From contig CANUEZ040000028.1 in the NCBI GenBank assembly GCA_948099385.1, positions 4,441,501 to 4,505,500 of the forward strand: a stretch of 64,000 bases of DNA. The letters are read 5' to 3'. This DNA is from Fasciola hepatica. Lineage: Eukaryota > Platyhelminthes > Trematoda > Plagiorchiida > Fasciolidae. Positions 37,940 through 52,900 of this stretch are shown piece after piece. Numbering within the stretch: position 1 is the stretch's first letter; every line of letters begins with the position of its first letter. Both the position numbers and the translations under genes were made by a program. The notes beneath the pieces were generated by a model. It had not been told where the DNA came from. It searched no databases and was given only the letters and a program-made list of their open reading frames with translations.

Positions 37940-40900
37940 GTAAGTATTCATATTTTCATTGTGTTTCGTTTATCACAGTGATGAGTGAATGCTGGTTACT
38001 TAGGGAAATAGTCCGTGTTTAGTACTTCCTACTATGCACTCGACCAGATTTGACTTTGAATTAACCACTATCACAAGAACATTCTACCAAAAGCGTTTGC
38101 TTTCGTAAAATGGTCCACGCAACTTGCGGCCGAAGATGACAGTTGCAAAAGGATTTCCCCAATGTCTAGTTTCTTCACACAAATAGTTCACGTGTGATAA
38201 TGAAAATAGTAGCCCTAATCGGATTGCATGATACTTGTATGCCGTTCATCATAAAATCAACAATTTTCAAACACAGACTAGCTTCACATATACTTGGTTT
38301 TATGCTGAAACCAAATACACGAATCCCGGAAACAAGAAAACAATGATCTTATATGGAATAAAACCACAACGGCTTTCAAACAATGTTGCTCGGAATCGAA
38401 AAATATTGTTCAAACTTTGTATCTTAGAATTGAAACGGTTAGAAAACTCTATTCATATGATAATTACGAGAAATTATATGAACTATGCATTGTACATCAG
38501 ATGATAGACGAACAGCAATTTGTGCTATATTCATTCAGTGTTGACTATAAAACAATAGATACTGAGGAAATCTAGTACCCCAGAGTGAGACATTTTTCCT
38601 CTAATCCATATTAATCAGAAAAGCAACGTTCATCTTAAGACTGCTATAATATATGCCTGCTTTCTCGATGAAATCTAATCCAGAGCGTCGAGGAGCATGT
38701 AAGTTTTCAATGCTTCTCAGTGTTCTCAGTTATTCGGTCAACATTATCACACACGATTGGTAATCGCGATTCAACTGTTGCACAACAATTCATTTCGCTT
38801 ATGCTTCGTTGTGTTCCGTTAGATCACTTCAATGATTACCAATCATGGACATGAAACTAATGGTTAGAAGAAAGCCACTACTCAAAAAATGGGTGTCTAC
38901 TCAAAAACGTCGCTTGCATCATCCGAAAAAACAAAAATAACTAATGCAATAATTTTATATGTTGAGGCAGGATTATTGCAATTTAGTGTTATGTGCGTTT
39001 GTGCGTCAATGGGTTTTGGTCACGTATTTAGATTACCAGTAAAACGTGGGACAAATATAGTGAGTAAAAGTTGTTTTACGGCTGAATGGGTGGTTGTTTG
39101 TCGTTTCTGATGATTTGGTAAAGCCATGAGTATACGAAGATATGACACCTTTCACTTGCAAGAACACGGGACAGGCTTTGCTCGGGCGATTTATAGTATG
39201 TCTGGTTCATTTGCCAGTGTTTTACAAAATGTTGTAATAGACTTTATAAGATTTTCCACTCATTTCGTTATATGTTGTCTTTTGCTAGTCCATGACATTG
39301 AATTGTTGCTTTCAATGCATGCATTATTATGCAACAGTGAGAGAAGAAGAAAGCGGTTTCTGCGTTATCCAGCTTATATAAATTCAATCATTTTTTGTTG
39401 ACTCTCTTCAGAAATAGAATATTCACTAGTTTTTCGTACGTAAACAATTGAATTCCAGTACCGCCCACTCCAGGTGAGCATGTTATAATTTTCAAATAAG
39501 TTACGCGTATGCCAAATGCAAGAAATCCTACTTCTCGACCATAATTCGATGCAAAAAGTCCACCTGAAACCAAAATAGGTACACAAATAAAACAACTTCT
39601 TGATGCAATACTGAGTGCCCTGAGTTTCAGGCTTTTAAGAATGTTTCTGATTCTTCGACGCCAACGTAACTCTGGTATGGATAGACAAATTTCGGGAAGT
39701 GCCTAAAAATCATTACGAATATTAGACGCAAGTCCCACACCATTTTTCGATCTGCAGGTTAGCTTTAGTGTGCTAACTCTACAAAACAAGAGGTAGTGCG
39801 GAGTTAAAGATCAAGTAATGGCATGAAATACTCTGTTCATTGTATTGCATGAATGAATCTATTGCAGATGATCAATTAGAAAAGTCCAACGTTCAAACAC
39901 TCTTTTCAGAATAGACATTGCAAAACCATACATAAATAGAAGATGGCTGAAACCCGACCGTGCGTGTTAACCATATGTCATTATCCATCATGGTTGTTCA
40001 TCTTTTGCAGTGGAAGATTCACTCAACAAAATATATTGCATTATGATTGTGTATCGATGACGCACACATTTTTTTTGCTGAATATTATCAGTTCTCGACG
40101 ATGTTTCGTCCCTTTATTGGCAAATATATCAGAGTGCACTGGCTATGGTGTGCACATAATTGAGCACCACTGAAGCCGTGGGCAACAGCTGTTTCTGCTT
40201 ATTGGTCGCTACTGGTACATGAGACAGTGGAAACCCTCGATGGTCCCAACTTGCACATACTAATTCAACATGAATTTCAAGTCGACTGAGATATGGTAGA
40301 TGTGTAAAAATGAGAACTTAGTTCTAGACTGTAAAATATTTTCATTTCCTTCTTGTATCAATAATCTTTTGCGTATTAGTGTCATATAAGTAGCTTGTTT
40401 TATTTTTCCGAATAACCAATGAGCATTCACGCACAATATTTTTATCTTGGATGCAGACGACGAGTTCAGGAATAAAAAGTATAACCCCTTCAGTTCAGTA
40501 CGACAGGAACAAATTTGATCCAAATAGACTAAATTTGATGCTTCGAGTGCGCATCGGTAAAATTGTGATGAGCAGTAGAAGCTCAAAAAAGTGACATTTG
40601 GTGTACGGATATTTCCCGAAAAATCATCTCTCCTTAAATTCGATTGTTCATACCGACCGTCATCATTCATTTGGATTGGAATAAAACACTTTTGTATTCT
40701 TTGGTGGATTTCGTTTTGGGACATCTCAAATGTTGGGGAAATCTTCACCGGTATGATTGGTAAATACCTTGAAACTAACAAGAAAAATACCTGGGTAGAT
40801 AACAAATTTTCAATGCAACCCTCAGTGGTTAGTTTCACGTGAGGTTTACATATGAGGACATGTCGAACGATTTGTTTGTTTATTATTTACTGAAAGTGTC

Positions 40901-43900
40901 GTAATGTATGCCTAACTTCAAGGTCCAGTTCATACGACTACCATCTAATAGTGCAGATCTCAACGTTATCCGTAAAACTGATCTGCTCTCCAAAGAGTTA
41001 TCTAAGGGCAACCTCATCACTGGCAGTAGACTTCAAAAAGGCAATATGTGATGCTGCACCGTTCATTACCAACATGGTAGACTTCAAGACAATCAGACTG
41101 GGGAAAATCCAGATTAATGGAAGCACACAGAATGTTTAATACCGTTTATGATCATTGCATTCTGTATAACATTTGGGTCTATTCAGTGAGAATTATGTTT
41201 GTTCCATTTCCTTTCCGGAGTTCATAATCCGTCATAGTTGTGGTCAACTGATACCTGAATTTTCAGCATAGTTATTCATCCCACACAAGCAGACCGCAAG
41301 GCTAATTGTCATTAAATTTCACCATTAGTTGCTAGTTGTAGTTCATATGAAATTATATGGTTCTATGGTAATACCGTCTTTTAAGAGCACAAAATATACC
41401 TATCAAACACCCGTACTGATCACAATGAACACCACTACAAACTATGCCAGTGTAAATGTGACTGAATTCGATTCCAAGGGGTCACAAAATTACCCTCGAA
41501 CACCTTTAAACGACTAAAGTTGAATTCAGTTTGTCTAGAAGCAAATCCATTCCAACAGAATCCCGTAAGACAAAGGTACATTTCGCTGTCATCTATTGTC
41601 GAAATTCAGTTTGATGAAACTGGCAGATTTTCCAACGGTAATTCACCTTAGTGAATTATTATCCAGAAGTCCAAAGTTCAAAATAAGCTGGGTACTGGCC
41701 CTCATATTTCAGTATTTTTTACTGCACCTCATCTAATGCTGAAAGCTACTTATCAGTCAAAATGTTATAAACAATTTTTTTTCATTTGTTAGAAATCTGA
41801 TTCGATTGTCCCATTGGGTAGACTCGTAGTCCCATGGTTGCTTTGCCTTTAGATCTACATAATCTTTGTGCGGTTGTTCTGTTGCAATCAAGCTTGCAAG
41901 AAACCGATCCATCGGGGCTTATTCAGGGCCTGAGTACTAATTACCGACAAATAATGTTGGAACACCAAATGCGTTATTCGAAGTTGTTTCGATAGTTATC
42001 AAGACCGATATCAACAGTGAGTATTTTCTCACAGAAAATGCCAGTCTCAATTCGAAATAAACCAGTATATTCTTGCGAATAAAACCGTGAATGGTGAGGA
42101 ATCCCAATTGTCTAAACGGTCTACCCAAGAACTCTTCGTGGAAGGTATAGTGGACTATTAGACACTGGGAAACAAAATGTGAGAGTTTTTATATAAATCA
42201 AAATTGACTGGTTAAACAACATACACCGCATGACATTTACAACATCCGTGCATGTCGTTTCAGGAGCATCCAATCAAATGCGTCAATCAATATGTGAGTT
42301 TTGGAATTACGTATTTTTCAGTTAGTGGTACCACCCTTGAAAAGAGTCTGCAATGGGTAACTTTACAAAGTCTTTTCACTTATGCTTGTTCGTGCTAATT
42401 CAGACCACGCTAATCAGTGTCATTTGTAGTTAAAAGAAAAATGTTTGAGAGAAATCAATGTCTGAAAAATTGGGTTTCTACCGTAATAAGCGGCTTGCGT
42501 TAGACAAAATTCAGGAACACTTGAAGAAACGAAAAAGGTGGTCCAAGAACGACTCAAGGAATATGAGGTTAGTGATATGAATGTGTGTGTGTGTGTGTGC
42601 GTCGGGGGACTTTCGGTCCCGTACACACTTGAATCAGATTCCACATTATATTCATTATATATTTCTCGTGATACAACACAAATAACCACAGAGGCCAGGC
42701 TAATTACCATCTGTTATTGGAAGTGATCGTGTGAATTGCGTGCGCATTGCTATTGTTCATTCGAATGCGCAAAATATCATCGTATTCGACCACTGTCAGA
42801 TAACCCATTCATGAATTTGTTCCGTCTGTCCTTTTCACGAAAATTATTGAATATAATTTCAGATAGCGGTGATTATAGTGAGTGATTTTTACTCCCTACT
42901 TTGTTGTGCACTTGTTTTATAGCCGCCATGAATATTGTTGTTGCATTGGAATTTTATATTTCTCGCATCGTGAAAGCCGTGATCCTGAACAACATTCGGC
43001 AGCTTCATTGAAAATGTGTTGCACTTGTGTAATGTTTCAATTAGCTCGAATACAGTCCACCGATAATTTATTCAGATATTCAGTATAACGTGGCCAGTTT
43101 CATACCGTGATTCAACGGTATTACTAGTGTAATGGATGTGACATGTTATCAGTTCATCAGGATTTGAAGGGAGATACAGGTAACTAGATATTTACTGTAA
43201 ATCCAGTAAATCATGAGATGCAACTGGAGTACTTAGCCTAATTCGCATACGAGTATGTTTCCTAGTAGCATTGAAATCACTTCTTATTAATTCAAAGGTG
43301 CCATCGATGAAGCGGGTGAGTCAATCACTGTTTGATGATTTTCTTTCCTGTCTTTGCACAAACGAATCCGTATAGACAGTGAGGGAGAGGAATCGGAATA
43401 TGCACCTTGTACGATAGGTGGATGAAAGAATAAAAGATCTCTCAATCGCCCCTCAATCGATTCGCGTTCATGTTTTGTGGGATTTGCTAACATCTTGCTA
43501 AATTATTCATATCATACTGGGAAAGTAGAAACCGGGTAATTCATCCATATGATGTTCACTATTCAAATGTATGCTCATTGAGTCCAGGCTTATATTTCTC
43601 TCTACTAAATGATTTTGTTGAATGAGTATGTTGCCAACTTGCATTGCGAATTGTTGTGTGGTAGTAGTGGTCCCACTGGTTTACCAAACAACTTGGGTGG
43701 CCTTTATTGCACCCATTTCGGTAGGCGATACATCTTGATTGACTGTATCCCTAACCTGAAGTAAAGTTGGTCCACGTTAGTGATTGATTTCGCGCACCCG
43801 AACACAGGTCAAATTTCCAGTCCACGCATAACTGATGGCATGCTCGTTTAACGACAATCACTTAAATAGTTAACTTTTATGTGATACAGTCGTGCAGTTC

Positions 43901-46900
43901 GGATCCGTTACTGTTATTCGATTGTCAGCAGGAGCAATGGTTCCGTCATCGTTTGAACGTTGTCCTGGAAATATAACACTTGTGACTCTTGTCGTTAAGC
44001 TGACGTAGTGTATTTGTTGACGGAATATTATTATCACATATGCATGCATGAGGATTCATTGAGTTACAAGTTATATTTATCAAACCATATTTCGTGTAAA
44101 TGTCTGAGAAGTACGGGTATGTGAATATGCTCTTACCACAATCGGTTCACTTCGTAGATGAGAACATATACAGTAAGTGATTCACCTGACATTTTAAAAT
44201 TGGAATCCATCCTTGACAGAGAGCATTAGGGCTTCTATCATGATCTTCGACTTTTTCAAGAAGTTGCAAACACAAGTGGAAAATATCAATGAATTTCATT
44301 CATACACATGTTCGTTCAATAAGTGTGATGCGGAAAGCGAACAGTTTCCTTGGATTGTGAAATGTGCAATGACTGTGAGCTTCATGTGCCACAGTAGCAA
44401 ACAGTTCATCATAGTAATCTTACTGATATGTGAAAACCTATTTGTACCCTAAGTAAATGGGCACCATCTGGTGATACTCTGTGATATAGCTGTTTCTTTT
44501 CAAAGCTGTATTGATTATTTTGTGGAATATACACGGAATAAAATCTTCTTTTGACTTGAACAGGTGAACCCAGTGATAGTGATGGTGAGTTCAATCAAAT
44601 GCTCAAATAGTTAGCGAAATGTTCGCAATCTGCCTTTTTTTCTTAACCACGTTACCAGAACCGTCACGAAGCAAGAAATATTTGATCTTTCTGTATGTTT
44701 AGTTGGCCTGATCTTCTTCATTATTGTGATCCGTTTATTCAAAGCACTCGTATGGTCAGTGCAATAGTTGTTTGATTCGCCCGTGGCGACATCTACGGTG
44801 TTTCGTCGACAGCGATGATCTAGTGAAAGAATCCTAATTTCATGGGATTTTTCCATAAAGACGGCGAAAGATCACCATGGAAAACATGCCATTCGATGGT
44901 CCTCACCAATATTTGGGAGTCTTTGCCACTTCTCAAAGAACATTTTGGCCGTTTCATAATCAGAGTATAATTTATTTGACATACGTTACGGCAACTGGTT
45001 TCATTTCGATTTCATTTGATACGATGATCAGTTCCTGATTAGATTATCCACAGACTGTTTTATTCATGTGGTTTCACTCTCATCTCGGTGAATTCACTCA
45101 TTTATCTGATAATTTATTATTTTGTGCTGCAGGTGATGAGAGCTCGCCGAGAATAACTCCATGTATGTTATCCCCAAACAGAATCTCATAATTTTTGTCT
45201 GATGCATATCCCACCATTGTGCTCGTTCAAAATTCATGTCGAAAAATAGTTTTCACTACATCTGACGAAACAAAACTTTTCTTCATTAACTACTCTTTGT
45301 ATTCTATGGAACTTCGGTTCATTAAGATAAACCAAAGTTCGTCAAGAATTGATGTAGTTGGTCTATCACACAATTTGGAAGATCAAATCAAGTCATGGTC
45401 TCTAAGTCCAGGTACAATAAAAGAAGGTTGACGGGACTTTCAGTAGACGAAGACATGAATTTGAATGTGCGTATTCATGTGTCTGCCACCCTAAATCGAA
45501 ATGACCCTCTGAAGCTAAAGTGTCATATATAATATGTCCAGTGCACAATGAAGCATGAAAATCCTCAGCGGTTAACACCATGTTTGTAATGCCCATGACG
45601 GCAAAGACTATCCACCACTGGTGTCACTCAAATTCGTCAAAGCACTCACATGTTAGTATCGTTTCAAATCATTCGACGACTTATCTTCAAGTACGATAAT
45701 AACCGTTTTAACGGGAATATTCAGTGGTTTCGTCGAGGTAAATCATAACATACAGCCTTCTGAGGCGTATGCATGTCTTTCGTAGAATCCTAGTAGAAAA
45801 ATGTTGTTGTTCCATTTGTTCAAATGGTAATGACAAGTACGTGAAACTGACTTATACTGATCACCTAATTACATGATCGTCACACTTACTTTAGGTAAAA
45901 ATCTATTTCCGGTTTGTTTTGCGGAAGCATTTATACACTGTTGAGTGTTATGAAAATAAAACAGTGCACACAATCTCTAATCTTTTACTGTCTACTTATT
46001 AAGGATACCTGGGTTTTCACAGAATTCATTTTGACTGTAGATTGTGTGCATATTGGTCACCTGATTTTCTAAGTTGATCTGTAAGTAAATTACACACATT
46101 TTGGTGAGTAAAAATCTTAGCGTATTGAGATTTTCCTCACATCATTGGCTAATAGTAGAGTAAGGTTAACGTGACCTATATGATGAAGGACAAAATCAGT
46201 TACATTCAAATTCGTTCTACATAAAATTGTTTGAAATTAATTCTGGCGAATTTATGAAGGTATATTCAGCTAATGCCAGTTGTGAACGTGCCAAAACTGA
46301 AGAATACTCTAGGCGTATTCGGTGCATAAACTGGATGTGATATTCTCGCTTGCGAAAAGTGTGCTCACTTTCTGGTTCATGGTGAAAAGCCTTTTGATCA
46401 TTACGTTAGACAGAATGAGCCTATACGTTCGGATACAGGAAACTGCAAATGTTTCTGAATCTTCAACCTTTGGCACAAGGTTATTTTCAATAGAGGAATC
46501 TTTATATCTTTTTCTATGAGACTCTACTTTTACGCTGCAACAAACAGCATTCAACATGTCCCGATTTGATCATTGGATTTTTTGTACGATGATCTGTTTT
46601 GTCGAATTTGTGGCAGTGTGATGTTGTTAGCCGCGTTTGACGATTGCAGGTTGAGGTGTGCCCAAGTGTGCCAATCTCGTAATCACTGGCACATTTTATT
46701 GTGTGGTTAGTTTTAATGGAAAATGATTTGGTATAAAATAGGCAACCAACCAGGCAATAGATTGTGTTAAATATTTTCGAGGATGATGCAGGCAAAACTA
46801 GTTTTCAAGGACCACATAGTGTAAGCATGTTTTTCCAGATGAGAATCCTCGTAAATGGTGTGACGTGATTATTGTGAACAATTGAAAAAATGGCAATTAG

Positions 46901-49900
46901 TGCGGTGCATATATTGTCAGCCTAAAAGGCAACGACAAACTGATGAATCCCGAAAATCGATAAGCGGGATGGAAGCATGTTGGCACGGATGTACGTGAAT
47001 TGAGGAGCATCGAAGGCCATCAGAAGCATGATACTGTCTGGGACTGATGGAGTGAGCCGAATTGGATTTTGGTACAGACAGGTATTGTACGTGCGTGTGC
47101 AACGCGACAAAACACGAGTGAGCCACTTGCGGATGACAGCAACGTAGATTGGTGACACAAGATCAGCAAGCCCTTCTCCAGAACGGAACTCTTTGGCATA
47201 CGAATGGCGGATAAAGGTATGATGCAAACCGTAGTATTGGTTGAAACGTTAGTGGTAGCAGCCGGAGTAGTGATAGTATTGGTATTAGGAGCAGTATTAG
47301 GAGTAGTAGCTATAGAATGGTCTCGATAGTCATAGTAGGGGTAACCGCAGTAGCAGCAGGGGTAGTACTAGTGTTGAGCGCAGAATGTAAAAAAAGTTAA
47401 ATTCCCATAACTCGTAAATTCCCACACAGAGGTACACCAGAGATAACGAGTAGAATTTGGGTTTGGAATGCAAATGGAAACCAGCAGAATAAGCCACGAA
47501 CAAAACACTCACAAGGACCCAAAATGCAACACACCAATTCAGATTGGTTGCACTAAAGTGTGAGAATTTAATTTCCATTTGATTCTTTCGTGAGTAAACA
47601 AGGCGTACATATTTCGTTGGGTGTTCTACGGCCCCATGTCGGTCATTATTCACGATTTAATTTTATTAGATTAGATCGTGCATGTTTGGGAATAAATCCA
47701 TACGAAACCAATTCACTTTTCTTCGTAGATATTGGTAGGCTTGGTCTAAGTGGGTGTTATACATTATTAACCGCCCCCAAGGACATTCACCATAGCACAC
47801 ACCTAAAGCCACTTATGTTGTTGCTAGGCAGCTCCTGTGCAGTACTTATTCCGGATTATTTACTCACTTGTGAGCAACACTTCAACATACGGAAATACCA
47901 AGACAGTGCGTCGTGACGTGTGAAGTACAACACAACAATTCAGAGACTTCAATGCACAACATCCTTTTCACCAGAAAGAGCACAAATAGCATTATATACT
48001 GAAACATTTTATCAAAATATACACTTGTCCCACCAGATTTTCATTCACCAGACAAGCCCATGCGATTGCGCAAACAATCAGCTGAACTAGATTACCAAAA
48101 CTTTGAAAGTGCTTGGCATGCATTTGTTTAGCAAATATACTTATGAAAACAACATGTAAGGTAGAACGTATTTGTTCTCTACCAAAGGGATAAACCAAAA
48201 CGCCACTATGACTGAACGGTATAATCAAAAAATATTGTCACATGCCATGGTCAAATCAAATTCATGAAAGTCTGTACAGAAGTTAGAGGATTTATTTGAA
48301 TATAACAACAAGCAGCCCATACTCGGTCTTACACCACTATCAGGTTAGCCTACAAATATGTCAATAGATCCTCCGTTGCTATTTGCGGAGTTTTCACACT
48401 TCCAGCAATGAGTGCCCTTAGTTCAATAGGGAATTTGTTTACTGGCCCCTTTTTTGTCTTCCAGCACAAACGAAGAAGCGTGCAAGTGAGTATATTAAGT
48501 GTTTTGACAATACAACTCCTCGAACGGCTATAATTAAATGAAATATCATCGATAACACCAGATGGTTTTTAGTGAATTTGTCTAGTGATTCTCTGATGGG
48601 AATGCATGATATATGAAATCATGATGTTTTTAGCCTTCCTGTTTTCTTCACTGAGATTTATTCTTTTAAAAATATGTATTATTCCCAGCACAAACAAGCC
48701 TGCTTACATGTCATTGCTTATACATCACAACAACAAATATGTCACTCGTCAACACCTTTTGGGAAGCTTGCAGTTATTAATAATTACAAAGTTGATACTA
48801 GATTGAGAAGCCTTTTGTTATACTACGATATAGGATGAGACAGACAAATACCGCTCTGTTCCAGTATATCAGTGCTAATGTGCGCTCATTCATTTTGCAC
48901 CACTGGTAGCCGTCTTAAACCATATTTGGCAACTGAAATATGACTAGGAAGGCATCGATGTGAAGTCCGTCAGGAAAATGCTTTTGGATCGTTCAAGGTG
49001 AATATTCAGAGCAATTATTATATTTTTGCCTTCTTCAAAATGGTGAAGAATGTTAGGGAAGAGATAATGAATGTTTGCAGTCATATCTAATGAAGTATAT
49101 ATCGAGTAATATTAGGTAACAGATGGCTTTTGATTGCATAGAATTAAGGCAATGGTTGTTGTAGAATAATGTCCGACAAGCGAATCTGTCATGAGCTCCA
49201 AGATTTTTGTTTATTACCAGTACCTAGGTTTATATCTGCTGATGTTGATGTTCCTGAAGATGAAGTGGAAAATAATACTAATCACATGGGCATTGTGTAC
49301 TATCAAACAAGGAAATATAACAATGCCCCAAAAAAGAATGGCAGATAATACCACGGGTGTATTTCACTAGAAGAGATTTTAGGAACGAACACTGTCTGAT
49401 GTTAGTAGGTGTTATTCCTACATGACTAGTCCAACACAGAATCAGTGTCAATAATATTGGTGAGCCAAATAAAATGTGAATACGTTTTAAATTATGTATG
49501 AAAAATATGCATTGCCGCAACAAATACCACTGTCTTATACGAATTTACGGGTGACAGTTGTTTTGCATTCTTTGGGACACGGACGTGATACTCCGAAAAA
49601 GATTGGAACTGATTGCTTTCCAATGAGAAACTTGTATTATTTATAGTATTTCCGTTGATAGTCTATTCTGATAAACCCTGCATATTAGCTTTATTCCGCG
49701 TAATCAATATTTCCTTGTTACCGGAGGGATTCCACGATTTATTATCTGGTTTATTTATTGGTGATAGAATAACTCTCAACCAGGTGGAATGACCACAGTC
49801 ATGCACTTTTGGACATTCACCCACTGCTACATGACTACTAAGTCAAGGTGTTCAGTCGTGTACTCCTAATATTTATTTGGTCACAAATAGAAATGTGTGC

Positions 49901-52900
49901 TTCTGCTAAGGCTTCCACGCAGCAACTATTAGTGCTGCCCATCGCTTCCTGAGTAATATTTGTGTTCATTGAGTGACTGGTACAACCGGTTGCATTCCGG
50001 ACCCACACAAAATGTCTAACCGGTTATTCTGTAATTCCTTCATTGACCATGGAAGAAGGCTGTCATTGGCATACGGGAGTTTGCTATCTGCTACTCCAAA
50101 CTGCGCCTTATTTTTATTGTAATTCATGATCGAATGGTAGTTCAGTTTGATGGCTGGAGTTCAAAATTTTCGGCTTCGCTCATTTCTATTCTGAGGAGAA
50201 TCCATTTCTGCTGCTATAACCTTGCACAACATCACAAAATGTCATGCCATTCACGTATTGTGACGGTTTGGTTGATGGTACAATTCAGGAAACGTGGGAG
50301 AGGTTTGGAGAAACTGTGAGTACTGAAACCTCTTGAAATGCGATTTTCAGTGTTTATTGGTTCGCTTTTGGTAGTTGTATTGATATCCAGTAGGTTGAAT
50401 AAACCTACATGAATTCTTGAGATTTTATTGGTTAAGAGTGATACGCGACTGGAGAAAGCCAAACAATTGCCCAAACACCGACATGTGAAAAACTTCAAGT
50501 TACTTCAGTAATCAAATGTTTTTAAATTAACCGTGAACTGTTCACATGTTGTAAAGATTACGGTGGGACTCAAAGCCCACCTAATCCGTTTAGCTTTACC
50601 GAAATAGATACTGATATATAACTGAATCAATGAGAGTGTTTTGAAGCATTCTATGAGTAAACCAATTACAGAAGATCAAATTAAAGTGTCCGGTGTTGAA
50701 ACAAACACTTCGAAATAAACTTGCAAGATCACATTGAATTCGAAAACCCTCTATTTGCAATCAAGTTTCGATTATACGCACATCAATGAGTGGTATACTC
50801 TCTGACGATCCGTAACACATTCTTCCTCTCCCAACAGTTGACTTGTTGATCAGAATGAAATATGTTTGCTCAATACTAACCCGAATTTACGGGCTTATTC
50901 ATGCAATTCAAATTATCGGAAAATCAAATGAAACATGATTATGTCACCTTTTTGATGGCTGGTTTCATTCGATTTGCGACAAAGATTCCTCTATGCGAAT
51001 CTAGGAAAATAAATCCACTGCCAAATGGTTAGATCCCCACTGTGTGTGACGGCCGTATGTCTTTATCATTCGTGAATGTGCATCTTCCGCAATGGAGGAT
51101 TCATTCAACAAATTTATTGCATTGTGATTGTGTATCGATGACGCGTACTTTTTTGTTTGATGATTATTATCAGTTCTCGATGATGTTTCGTCCCTTTCTT
51201 GGCAAATATATCAGAGTGCACTGGCTATGTTGTACACATCATTGAGCACCACTAAACCCGTGGTTAGCTTCTTTTTGCCCTGTTAAATGATCGCCACTGG
51301 TACCTAAGACATAGTGTAAATCCTAGATGATCACAATTTCATGATATTATTTCAAGGTGAAGCCCGTCGTCGGATGAGAAATGTTTAGCCCGCGAATAAT
51401 GTTTGGTTCCCCCTTATCTACCGGTGACTATTAGTTCAATGACTTTGTACGACTAACTCATTTTACATTTCTGGTATGAGAAAATCTTGAGAAACGCGCA
51501 TCGCGATTAATGGTTTTCCTTAATATTTTGTAAAACGTATGAACCAGAGTTGTTTAAGGTGTGAAGTAGTAGCATTCATATTTGCTTGCTCGTTGAAGGC
51601 AGTAAGCTTTTACGATTGGAGGGTGAACATGAAGTGAGATCAAAGAAGTTTCATGTAAAAACACAACCTTATTTTCTTATTTTTGATTGGGATTTCCTCC
51701 TTATAAATCTGACCGGTATTATTTAGAAAAGCTATAAATTATAACTTTTGAACCAACATTTTATTTCCATCGGAGAGTATTCAAAGGCTTATAGATTTAA
51801 ATAAACTAAAATGGCAGGTTATATCAAGCTAGAAGTGGCTGTATTTTCTTGGGCTTACATCAAAAAAATATTTGTTGACATGAATATTGATGATCAACCG
51901 ATATAGTGCAAAATGGATTGTTCCTTTTCCCTGGACATTCAAAACTGTAGTGCAAAAAGTTGTTAACAGACGAAACAGTGAGTTAATACATAAATCTTGC
52001 ATTCAAAAGTCACAATCTTTTCATTAAATCTGTCTTTGTGGGGTAAAAGGTATTCGTTCTTTATTTATCAGCCAAGAAATCACTTTTGGGCTTCAGAAGC
52101 ACACTGGAAACGTGATGCGAACATGAAAAATCAAAGTATTTTTACTGGGACTGCCTCTTCTTTAAAGGATTCTGCATATTTGCAGACATTCTGATCACCA
52201 AATCCGTCGATGTTTTTCGCCTCAGCATCTTGCTATTCCGCTACTGTGCAAGACTTTCCATTACTTGAATGGGATCAAAAACTCTAAGCAATCGAAGACC
52301 CAAGTGGTGTTTAAAACAGTAGTGATGCGAAACACTATGGTCGTTTAACACGAGTATGAATATATAAAATCTCACGACCTGCTGTTTTCCCATATACCGA
52401 AGACGTTTCACTGAGAGTATTGGTTCGGACAAGCAAAATGCGAAATAATATCTTACCAGGGCATTATTACCGTATGCTCTCGTTTATCGAACTTATGTGA
52501 CAAAAAGGTAAATTGGGTTAATAACACCACATGAATAAATGTGAATACGAGGGCATCTTCCATAACTCGGCTGTGTTCCTCACAGCTATCCAAAAATATT
52601 CAATGGAATATTAGTCGCAACGGCGGCAATTGGGTCTCAGGGATGGTTGCAATCACGGTTACCTTATAACAAGTGAAAGAATGAACTATATGCTTAATGA
52701 TGGATTATTTATCAGCAGATTTAAGCCGTTGAAATATACTCCAAAGATCATAACGAAAGCAAAATATACTTCAGTAAAATAGGTAGCACCAAAGTTTGCA
52801 ACCTGAAATAATTGAAGCTTTACAAAGTGGTACTGTTTACGCTTCGGAAAATCTACATGACTAAATTTGGTTTTCAATTATGCAGATGAACAACAGGGAA

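Larger units (their letters stand above)
38005..40850 (+). repeat. MEG 5' block, first copy
   Basis: This block (introns and exons 2-3) is repeated at 59095-61880. Within it 38141-39231 is almost identical to 59233-60323, without indels. The flanks are similar but diverged and contain indels. Confidence 0.85.

Noticed and set aside
38235..38504. 89-codon frame identical at 59327-59596
   Set aside because: It starts with TTG, lies in an intron, and its conservation is explained by the near-identical duplication tract.
39029..39059. AG...GTGAGT segment in MEG intron 2, also in the second copy
   Set aside because: The segment is 20 nt (or 28 nt from another AG), not a multiple of three, and breaks the phase-1 chain.
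42512..42564. 53-nt open segment between TTCAG and GTTAGT with coiled-coil-like Glu/Lys content
   Set aside because: It leaves phase 0 while the next exon needs phase 1. The shorter 30-nt reading contains a stop.
46940..46974. CTGATGA followed by a perfect 6-bp stem and GGAAG, hammerhead-like
   Set aside because: The GAAA box is wrong and no stem III, stem I or cleavage triplet fits. Probably chance.
47729..47734. 6-nt segment between TTCGTAG and GTAGGC
   Set aside because: The donor is weak and a 6-nt match is easy by chance. It lies inside an unrelated longer frame.
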